Shown here: positions 31,301 through 36,521 of the stretch, piece after piece
How positions within the stretch are numbered: position 1 is the stretch's first letter
Layout of the letters: every line of letters starts with the position of its first letter
From: Candidatus Nanohalarchaeota archaeon
Lineage (GTDB): Archaea > Nanohalarchaeota > Nanosalinia > Nanosalinales > Nanosalinaceae
Direction: 5' to 3'
Length of the DNA stretch: 36,521 bases
NCBI GenBank assembly: GCA_022729355.1
Contig: JALDAN010000006.1
Span: forward strand, 1-36,521
Translations under genes and position numbers: made by a program
Notes under the pieces: model-generated
Told to the model about the DNA's origin: nothing
Database searches by the model: none
The model's input: the letters and a program-made list of their open reading frames with translations, nothing else

Positions 31301-32326
31301 TTACTCTATTCCGAGGCTATCGTTTGTTTTCTCTATCGAGGCCTCTTTGCTTTCAAGCTCGAACATCGCTCTGATGGCGTCAACGCTGTCAGGTACTACT
31401 ATTGACTCTTGGTGCACCATGTGAATCCAGTAAAGTGTTCCGTCATCTACAGTCACTGTCTCCTCCCATACAGCGGCTTCAGGCATATCGCTTCTCTTCC
31501 TTCCAAGATCACGCATCTTTTCGTGAAGCTTCGCAGTTGAGTCAAATCCTTCTCCTGCACTTTCGATATTCACACGTGGCTGGTCTCTGAAGGCCTCCAG
31601 CACGTCTTCTTCAGACGCCTCATTCTCCAGCTCCACAGTCACCATGTGCACATGTCCATAAGTCACAGGCACCTTCACTGCAAGCGTCTTGATGTCGAGA
31701 TCCGGCATCACCGCCTGAACATCAGGCCCGTGATGACTAGGCACCTCAGTAACAGGAATAGTCGAGTTGACAGGTCCACGACCGTCCTGAGGGATATCTC
31801 CGGCTCTACGGACAAGATTAGCTGTTGCTTCATCGACTCCAAAGGCCTCATCCACTGCACTCATCGTTCTTGAAAGACTTGTCGTGTTACAGGACACAAC
31901 TTTCACGAAGTCCTCTCCCACTGCTTCACTGTAGTTGGCATCGGCATTGAACTTAACTTCAGCAATATCATCTGGCGCACCGCCCTGAAAAATCGCCTTT
32001 ACACCGTGAGGCCTGTAAAGATTCTCTTTGTTCGATTTATCTATGCCTGGCGGAGTACAGTCCACTACAACATCCACTTCATCTAGAACATCCTCAAGGA
32101 GGCCTTCCACGTGCATTTCATCTTCTTCAAGCTGTTCTTTGCCTTCACTGTTTGATGCGTAGAGATCTGTTCCGTGAAAACCGCCTTCTGGAGAGAGGCC
32201 TGTCCTCAGTCCCTGTCCGGCAGAGACATCTGAGACTCCGTAAAGCGTCATATCATCCTGTTTTTTGACAGCTTCTGCCACTCTTTTCCCGATAGTCCCG
32301 ATACCGTTCACAACAACATTTACCAT
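31301..32326 (-). CDS. gap: Glyceraldehyde-3-phosphate dehydrogenase, archaeal type
   Basis: Oxidises glyceraldehyde-3-phosphate to 1,3-bisphosphoglycerate (or the reverse in gluconeogenesis) with NAD(P). It has 341 residues from the ATG at 32326; the longer open frame upstream to 32425 crosses the promoter and is not used. NGIGTIGKRVA (about 7-17) is the dinucleotide-binding loop, DCTPPG (about 81-86) follows, and VVSCNTTSLSRT (about 137-148) holds the active-site Cys. Archaeal class II lacks the sequence of bacterial GapA, as here. CAATAAAAAG at 32351-32360 is 29 bases before the ATG. Divergent from nnrD. Confidence 0.95.
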   Translation of the reverse strand: MVNVVVNGIGTIGKRVAEAVKKQDDMTLYGVSDVSAGQGLRTGLSPEGGFHGTDLYASNSEGKEQLEEDEMHVEGLLEDVLDEVDVVVDCTPPGIDKSNKENLYRPHGVKAIFQGGAPDDIAEVKFNADANYSEAVGEDFVKVVSCNTTSLSRTMSAVDEAFGVDEATANLVRRAGDIPQDGRGPVNSTIPVTEVPSHHGPDVQAVMPDLDIKTLAVKVPVTYGHVHMVTVELENEASEEDVLEAFRDQPRVNIESAGEGFDSTAKLHEKMRDLGRKRSDMPEAAVWEETVTVDDGTLYWIHMVHQESIVVPDSVDAIRAMFELESKEASIEKTNDSLGIE

Positions 32327-32350
32327 AATACAATGTAATACGTTTTCTCT

Positions 32351-32360
32351 CAATAAAAAG
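32351..32360 (-). promoter_or_regulatory. TATA-like element of gap
   Basis: CTTTTTATTG on the minus strand, about 29 bases before the ATG; an AGGCCT (32364-32369) lies just upstream of it. Confidence 0.45.
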
Positions 32361-32413
32361 ATAGAGGCCTCCATCCGAAAACGATAAACAGCCATTCCAC
32401 GCAACATAGTTGT

Positions 32414-33199
32414 ATGAATCATCAAGAACTTGCGGAGAAGCTGGAAAGGCCTGAAGATAGCTACAAAGGGATGAACGGAAAAGTAGGTGTCATCGGCGGT
32501 AGCGTCGACTTTTCAGGGGCTCCAGCACTCAACGCCGAAGCCGCTTTAAGAACAGGAGCTGATCTTGTCAAAATCCTGACGTCGTCAAAAGTACGGGATA
32601 CTGTAAGAGGCTACTCTGAAAACTTCATCGTGGAAAGCTACGAAAGCAGCTACTTCGACACAGAATCTCTGAAGAAAGCCCAGAAACTTTCTGAATGGTC
32701 TGATGTAATAGTTATAGGCTCAGGCCTTTCAAAGCCGGATGAAGAAGCACTGAAGAAATTTGCAGAGGCCTCGAAATGTCCTCTAGTCATAGATGCGGAG
32801 TCGATCAAGCCTCTGATTGAACTGGATAATCTTGATGCTGTTTTCACTCCGCATAATCAGGAGGCCTCAATCATGAGGGAAATTTATGGTTCCGTTAAGA
32901 TGTTTTCACGTGAGAAGAATTGTTCTGTTGTTGTGACGGGTAGTGTTGATGAGATCTTTGTAAACGGTAAAAAGTATTTAAATACAAGTGGCTGCTCTGC
33001 GATGACTGTAGGAGGTACAGGGGATGTGCTTGCAGGAGTCGTCGCTTCACTGGTTTCTCAAGGCCTTGAGCCGAGAGAGGCATCTCGGTACGGTGCTTGG
33101 CTGAACGGGAAGGCGGGAGAAAAAGCTGCAAATCGTAAAGGTAATGGGATGCTGGCGACTGATCTTGTAGAGGCTATTCCTGAAGTAGTGAATGAATAG
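32414..33199 (+). CDS. nnrD: ADP-dependent NAD(P)H-hydrate dehydratase
   Basis: Repairs hydrated NAD(P)H with ADP. It has 261 residues, the dehydratase (C-terminal, carbohydrate-kinase-like) domain without the epimerase half often fused in bacteria. Motifs: GKVGVIGGSVDFSGAP (about 22-37), RTGADLVKI (about 46-54), VIGSGLSKP (about 99-107), TPHNQEA (about 145-151) and the catalytic GGTGDVLAG (about 198-206). An A/T-rich element (CGATAAAC, 32382-32389) is about 29 bases before the ATG. Convergent with nadM across 12 bases; both deal with NAD. Confidence 0.92.
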   Translation: MNHQELAEKLERPEDSYKGMNGKVGVIGGSVDFSGAPALNAEAALRTGADLVKILTSSKVRDTVRGYSENFIVESYESSYFDTESLKKAQKLSEWSDVIVIGSGLSKPDEEALKKFAEASKCPLVIDAESIKPLIELDNLDAVFTPHNQEASIMREIYGSVKMFSREKNCSVVVTGSVDEIFVNGKKYLNTSGCSAMTVGGTGDVLAGVVASLVSQGLEPREASRYGAWLNGKAGEKAANRKGNGMLATDLVEAIPEVVNE

Positions 33200-33211
33200 A
33201 AAACAATTCTT

Positions 33212-33775
33212 TCATTTTTCTTTGCTATCGTCTACTGTGTCGTGGTATGCGTTTTTTCTGGCCCAGCCTGGCTCGAATTCGTACTTTACTCCTGACTTCT
33301 TGATCTCTTCAAGTTTCTCGGCTATTTCTTCTTCAGCACATTTCGGTACAAGATATCTCCACTCTTCTCCGGCCTTGATACGCCGCCTCACAGCTGTTCC
33401 GGAATAAATATCAGGATCATGCATCTCCTGTTCCACAAGCTCCATACTAGAGTACTCTTTTACAAGCCTCTTAACTAGAGGATTCTGGGAAACAGCTTTA
33501 TCCGCACCTGTCTCTGTCTCTATCCTCTGAATCCATTTTTTGTTACCTTCTTCATCTCTTGACTCATCTTCCACAGGAACAACATTTAGATCCGGGTAAC
33601 AGGCCTTGATTATCTTCTTACGCTCATCAAAGCTCAGAGGATTATCTTCTGTCCGCTCCTTATCTGCACTACCGATAACCAGCTCGAAATCGTCGAATTC
33701 AGGCCTGTAAGTATCTATAACTTTTTTATGGCCTCTGTGAAGCGGCTGAAAACGTCCAATAAGTATTCCTTTCAT
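33212..33775 (-). CDS. nadM: Nicotinamide-nucleotide adenylyltransferase
   Basis: Joins NMN (or NaMN) to ATP to form NAD. It has 187 residues, normal for archaeal NadM. The nucleotidyltransferase HxGH motif is HRGH (13-16) in GRFQPLHRGH; the C-terminal substrate loop is YSGTAVRRRI (about 122-131), the archaeal version of ISxTxxR. Its ATG overlaps the stop of the upstream gene by four bases (ATGA). The three-gene minus-strand unit is redoxin, unknown gene and nadM. Convergent with nnrD. Confidence 0.95.
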   Translation of the reverse strand: MKGILIGRFQPLHRGHKKVIDTYRPEFDDFELVIGSADKERTEDNPLSFDERKKIIKACYPDLNVVPVEDESRDEEGNKKWIQRIETETGADKAVSQNPLVKRLVKEYSSMELVEQEMHDPDIYSGTAVRRRIKAGEEWRYLVPKCAEEEIAEKLEEIKKSGVKYEFEPGWARKNAYHDTVDDSKEK

Positions 33776-34350
33776 TCAAAGACTTCTTCACCTGCCTCAA
33801 CGATATCTGATTTACGCAGATCTGTAAACTCCTCTAAAGAATGATTTTCTGAAATCTTATTCCCTAGATACCATTTCAGCTGCCAGGAATAGTCAAGCTG
33901 AACTCCTTCATCTATAAAATCTGCCAGCACATCCTTCAACTCCTTCCATTCTTCAGTAAACTCTTCTGCGCCGGCTTCGGGCTCTCTTCCATCGACCTGC
34001 TGTTCAAGAAACATCAAACCAAAGCTGTCCACCAGTATCTCTCTCCACACAAGCCCTGAATCCTCGGTCTTCTCGTACAAGTATGATTTACCGTAGGCCT
34101 TGTAGGCGACTTTCTCCAAGTCAGCCTTCCATGAATCCTTTTTGGGCCTCACGTAGAACTGTGCTGTTGTAGGCCCAGAAGTAAATCCCTGTGCGCCGTG
34201 TTCTCTATCTGGAGAAGAAGGAGCTGCTCCAAGACTTACTTCAAGAACCTCATCTTTCTCCAGTACATATTTACAGGCCTCCATGACTCCTTCCACTGTC
34301 TGCCGGGCCTCCCGTATCTCATGAGGCTCAGGTCTCAAAGTATAACTCAT
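33772..34350 (-). CDS. Conserved-looking protein of unknown function in the nadM operon
   Basis: A 192-residue soluble protein. It has no recognised domain. Visible parts are a helical N-terminus with an REARQTVEGVMEA segment, a central segment with GFTSGPTTAQFYVRP (about 55-69), a KAYGKSYLYEK segment (about 83-93) and a helix WREILVDSFGLMFLEQQ (about 101-117), then a helical acidic end. The middle recalls the placing of metallopeptidase helices in DUF2268-like proteins, but there is no HExxH motif, so no enzyme is claimed. A GGAGG ribosome-binding site inside the end of the redoxin gene precedes the ATG by ten bases. Co-transcribed with nadM. Confidence 0.7.
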   Translation of the reverse strand: MSYTLRPEPHEIREARQTVEGVMEACKYVLEKDEVLEVSLGAAPSSPDREHGAQGFTSGPTTAQFYVRPKKDSWKADLEKVAYKAYGKSYLYEKTEDSGLVWREILVDSFGLMFLEQQVDGREPEAGAEEFTEEWKELKDVLADFIDEGVQLDYSWQLKWYLGNKISENHSLEEFTDLRKSDIVEAGEEVFE

Positions 34351-34355
34351 CTATC

Positions 34356-34901
34356 TCAATCCTCCTTCCACTTTATACTGCATCCAACACTTGAAGGCTG
34401 TTCCTCAGGAGGCCTCTTACTTTTCAGCATCTTCTGTATCGCCTCCTCCATGTAGTACTCAGAGGCCTTATCTCCCGGCTTCTCCACATCTGTAAGTCTG
34501 CCGTGATAGAATACTCTGTGCCTCATATCCAGAAGGAACGGGTCTGGCGTGCATTTGGCGTCGTAGGCCTCTGCTACTTTCTGTTCCGGATCTGAAAGGT
34601 AGTGGAAATCTATATCTTTTTCCTCTACGAACTCCGGCATCTTCTCCGTGGAGTCCATAGGATGTGTCTCAGCGTTTGGATTGATTCCAACTACTGCAAT
34701 CGAGGAGTATTCTTTATCTAGTCTTTTCAGTTCTTCCAGATTGGCGTGGACGAAAGGGCAGTGATTGCACATGAATACGACTAGTACACCGTCGTAATTG
34801 TTCAAATCTTCAAGTCCTAGTTCATCACCTTTGTAGTTTTCCAGTGTGAACTCCGGGGCCTGTTCTCCTACTTCCAGTGTTTCAGATGACTCTGTCTTCA
34901 T
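34356..34901 (-). CDS. Thioredoxin-fold redoxin (PRX-like)
   Basis: A 181-residue thiol-redox protein of the AhpC/TSA-like, PRX-like1 group. GEQAPEFTLENYKG (about 12-25) is the typical beginning, the CxxC is FMCNHCPFV (Cys45-Cys48), VGINPNAETHPMD (about 72-84) and the cis-Pro region is CTPDPFLLD (about 117-125). The rest includes YHGRLTDV and an acidic or basic C-terminal tail. No signal peptide, so cytoplasmic. Role is probably thiol-disulfide exchange or peroxide reduction. First gene of the redoxin, unknown, nadM unit with a weak TATA-like element at 34927-34937. Confidence 0.88.
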   Translation of the reverse strand: MKTESSETLEVGEQAPEFTLENYKGDELGLEDLNNYDGVLVVFMCNHCPFVHANLEELKRLDKEYSSIAVVGINPNAETHPMDSTEKMPEFVEEKDIDFHYLSDPEQKVAEAYDAKCTPDPFLLDMRHRVFYHGRLTDVEKPGDKASEYYMEEAIQKMLKSKRPPEEQPSSVGCSIKWKED

Positions 34902-34994
34902 AATGAATTCTTTTTGTGTATCAACTTCTTTAACTCTGCATCCGAAGCGTTTTTCAGCTTCACTCAGTAAACTCTTTGTAGAGGCCTTCCAAAA

Positions 34995-35204
34995 ATGACT
35001 GAAAGAAAATACGGCGTCCCTGCTATAATCTCTTTACTTGTTCCAGGACTGGGACAGATAGTAAAAGGAGAGATATTCAAAGGCCTCGGCATAATGGCTG
35101 CTTTATTTATTAGCGGCCTGCTGGCGATCGTGCTTATCGGATTTATAACAACTCCTTTGATCTATTTCTGGCAAGTGTACGATGCCTACAACGCCGAGCC
35201 TTGA
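34995..35204 (+). CDS. Small two-helix membrane protein, TM2-like
   Basis: A 69-residue membrane protein with two transmembrane helices (about 8-24 and 30-58) separated by QIVKGEIFKG, with the motif LLVPGLGQI near the start, typical of TM2-domain or DUF5683-like proteins. An AGGCCT lies 13 bases before the ATG. Role unknown. It precedes the aldolase by 43 bases, with the aldolase having its own TATA element. Confidence 0.7.
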   Translation: MTERKYGVPAIISLLVPGLGQIVKGEIFKGLGIMAALFISGLLAIVLIGFITTPLIYFWQVYDAYNAEP

Positions 35205-35217
35205 AAAGCGCAAATAG

Positions 35218-35225
35218 TTTAAAAC
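35218..35225 (+). promoter_or_regulatory. TATA box of the aldolase-FBPase operon
   Basis: TTTAAAAC centred about 27 bases before the ATG at 35248; leaderless spacing. Confidence 0.5.
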
Positions 35226-35247
35226 ATGAGTCGTAATACTTCGTAAT

Positions 35248-36075
35248 ATGAAAGATGTTGAGGATTCCCGGATCATCAGAAACGGAAACTCGCTGATTCT
35301 TGCATACGATCACGGCACGGAACACGGGCCTGTAGACTTTGAGCCGATGCCAAAAAGTGCAGATCCTACACATGTGTTTGAAGTTGGAAGGCACGATGCA
35401 GTGACTGCTATCGCTTTACAGAAAGGAAATGCAGAGTACTACAGACAGTGGGAGCAGGAAAAAGGTATTGAAGACGGTGCTCCGCTCCTCGTCAAGATCA
35501 ACGGGAACTCAAACCTGGCTAAAAGAGAGGACTACTACAGTCCGAAACAGTGTAGCGTGAAGTACGCAGTTGAAGAGCTTGATGCAGAAGCTATTGGCTA
35601 CACGATGTACGCAGGAAGCATCCATGAAGATAAGATGTGGGAGGACTTCAGAGAAGTACAGGAACAGGCCCGCAGATACGATATACCTGTAGTCATGTGG
35701 AGCTATCCAAGAGGAAAAGGCATACAGGAAAATCCTGACTACTCCGGTCAGAAGGATCCAGAAGTAGTAGCGTACGGAGCAAGACTGGGCCTTGAACTCG
35801 GCGCAGACATGGTAAAATGCAAGTACCCGGGGACACCGAAGGACTGGAACCGGCTTGAGGAAGTAGCTGGAGATATGAAAACAGTCATGTCTGGAGGATC
35901 AAAGAGAAGCGACAAGGCCTTCCTTAAAGACGTCCATGCAACAATAGCTGAAGGAGCAAACGGACTGGCAGTAGGAAGGAATATCTTCCAGCGTGAAGAT
36001 CCAAGTAACTTACTTGATAGTCTTGAAAAAGTCATATTCGAAGCTGAAACACCGGAGGAGGCCTTGAAGGATTAA
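35248..36075 (+). CDS. Fructose-bisphosphate aldolase, archaeal class I
   Basis: Cleaves or forms fructose-1,6-bisphosphate via a Schiff base. It has 275 residues, close to other archaeal DhnA-type aldolases. The start AYDHGTEHGP (about 19-28) is characteristic, VMWSYPRGKG (about 149-158) follows, and the Schiff-base lysine lies in MVKCKYPG (Lys190 or 192). MSGGSKRSD and LAVGRNIFQRED near the end are phosphate-binding loops. The stop is two bases before the next ATG, so it is co-transcribed with the FBPase, joining triose phosphates back to hexose. Confidence 0.95.
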   Translation: MKDVEDSRIIRNGNSLILAYDHGTEHGPVDFEPMPKSADPTHVFEVGRHDAVTAIALQKGNAEYYRQWEQEKGIEDGAPLLVKINGNSNLAKREDYYSPKQCSVKYAVEELDAEAIGYTMYAGSIHEDKMWEDFREVQEQARRYDIPVVMWSYPRGKGIQENPDYSGQKDPEVVAYGARLGLELGADMVKCKYPGTPKDWNRLEEVAGDMKTVMSGGSKRSDKAFLKDVHATIAEGANGLAVGRNIFQREDPSNLLDSLEKVIFEAETPEEALKD

Positions 36076-36077
36076 TC

Positions 36078-36521
36078 ATGGATAAAGACAGAGTAACTGA
36101 AAAAGTATTCCAGAAAGTCGCAGAAGTAGCTCCACATATATCTTCAGGCCTGCTGCATCGAAGAGAGTATGTCGGAGAAGAGAATCCAAGTGATGAAGAG
36201 CAACTGGAGGCTGATGTCTGGGCTAACGAATTCCTGAAAGAGGAGATAACTTCGATTGAAGGAGTAGGCCAGTACGCCTCCGAAGAAGAACAACGTATAA
36301 CTGAGTGTGGGGAAGGCATATCCGTGACTGTCGATCCGCTTGACGGCTCATCCAACATACCTACAAACAATCTGGTAGGAACAATCATCGGAATCTACGA
36401 CGATGAATTACCCTGCAAAGGCCGTAACATAATCTCGGCCTTTTACATTGCCTATGGACCCTTGACAACAGTTATGCGTGCGGAGGACGGCACAGTAAAC
36501 GAGTACGTTATCGAAGAGAAG
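36078..36521 (+). CDS. fbp: Class I fructose-1,6-bisphosphatase (3' end cut by window)
   Basis: Converts fructose-1,6-bisphosphate to fructose-6-phosphate, the committed gluconeogenic step. The first 148 residues are visible. The metal-binding motif DPLDGSSN (about 89-96) of the inositol-monophosphatase/FBPase superfamily is present; other features are the helical N-terminus and a GTIIGIY strand (about 102-108). The strong linkage to the aldolase suggests FBPase rather than inositol monophosphatase. The rest of the gene, including further metal ligands, is outside the window. Confidence 0.88.
   Translation, partial: MDKDRVTEKVFQKVAEVAPHISSGLLHRREYVGEENPSDEEQLEADVWANEFLKEEITSIEGVGQYASEEEQRITECGEGISVTVDPLDGSSNIPTNNLVGTIIGIYDDELPCKGRNIISAFYIAYGPLTTVMRAEDGTVNEYVIEEK

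Larger units (their letters stand above)
1..36521. repeat. Dispersed AGGCCT highly iterated palindrome
   Basis: Reading through the whole window I count about 168 copies of AGGCCT, one per about 217 bp. With about 45% GC the expected number is near 7. Copies fall in genes on both strands, in all three codon frames and in intergenic DNA, for example 4 copies in the 140 bases after ftsZ (8984, 9006, 9066, 9076). Variants with one outer base changed (TGGCCT, GGGCCT, AGGCCA, AGGCCC, AGGCCG) are much rarer, so selection appears to act on the full hexamer, not just on GGCC. Flanking bases vary, with G or A before and C or T after somewhat favoured. The function is unknown. Confidence 0.93.

Noticed and set aside
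32327-32425. Longer GAPDH open frame
   Set aside because: It overlaps the promoter and the start of nnrD and is out of keeping with the family's N-terminus.
1-36521. CRISPR array or tandem repeat explanation for the AGGCCT copies
   Set aside because: Spacing is irregular, the repeat is only six bases, and copies lie within conserved coding sequence.
1-36521. AGGCCT enrichment caused by a single frequent codon pair
   Set aside because: Copies appear in all three frames, on genes of both strands and in intergenic DNA, so no codon pair can explain them.

Overview
The window looks like chromosomal DNA from a halophilic DPANN archaeon, most probably of the Nanohaloarchaeota. The evidence is the archaeal gene order ftsZ / secE-spt5-rpl11-rpl1-rpl10 / rpl12, archaeal-type AlaRS, LeuRS, NadM, GAPDH, class I aldolase and ADP-dependent sugar kinase, strongly acidic proteins throughout, compact genes with ATGA or TGATG junctions, and a base composition near the mid-40s % GC by eye. 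The taxonomic call is inference. No rRNA, tRNA, CRISPR array, transposase or integrase was recognised, and no gene-free stretch exceeds about 200 bases.

Layout. 1-4302 (minus): a 3'-truncated alaS, a DUF1704/MATCAP-type metallopeptidase and a multi-pass membrane protein. 4454-8405: rpl12, a divergent HTH protein with a LAGLIDADG-like region, and the secE-spt5-rpl11-rpl1-rpl10 operon. 8406-11370: a structured leader, a small lipoprotein, ftsZ, an FKBP prolyl isomerase and a coiled-coil protein. 11371-15940: leuS diverging from two tandem minD genes. 15941-32326: a carbohydrate region holding a HIT protein, phosphohexomutase, ADP-dependent sugar kinase, triosephosphate isomerase, glycogen debranching enzyme, GT3 glycogen synthase, glucose-6-phosphate isomerase, three GT4-type proteins (one a half enzyme), a GH57 amylase, an APH-type kinase and GAPDH. 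32414-34901: NAD repair and synthesis (nnrD, nadM) with a redoxin. 34995-36521: a two-helix membrane protein, class I fructose-bisphosphate aldolase and a truncated FBPase. Together these genes cover glycogen/maltodextrin synthesis and breakdown and most of the upper glycolytic/gluconeogenic path from glucose-1-phosphate to the triose-phosphate/GAPDH step.

The most striking signal is not a gene. The palindrome AGGCCT occurs about 168 times by hand count, roughly once per 217 bp, where about 7 would be expected from base composition. It lies in all codon frames of genes on both strands and in intergenic DNA. Closely spaced pairs form the stems of apparent transcription terminators. It is scarce in the secE-rpl10 operon. 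This resembles, in density and behaviour, the cyanobacterial HIP1 palindrome and bacterial DNA-uptake sequences. I know of no description of it in this group.

A second pattern is promoter architecture. Most first genes have a TATA-like element centred about 25-31 bases before the start codon, which implies leaderless mRNAs, while internal operon genes carry GAGGT-type Shine-Dalgarno sequences.
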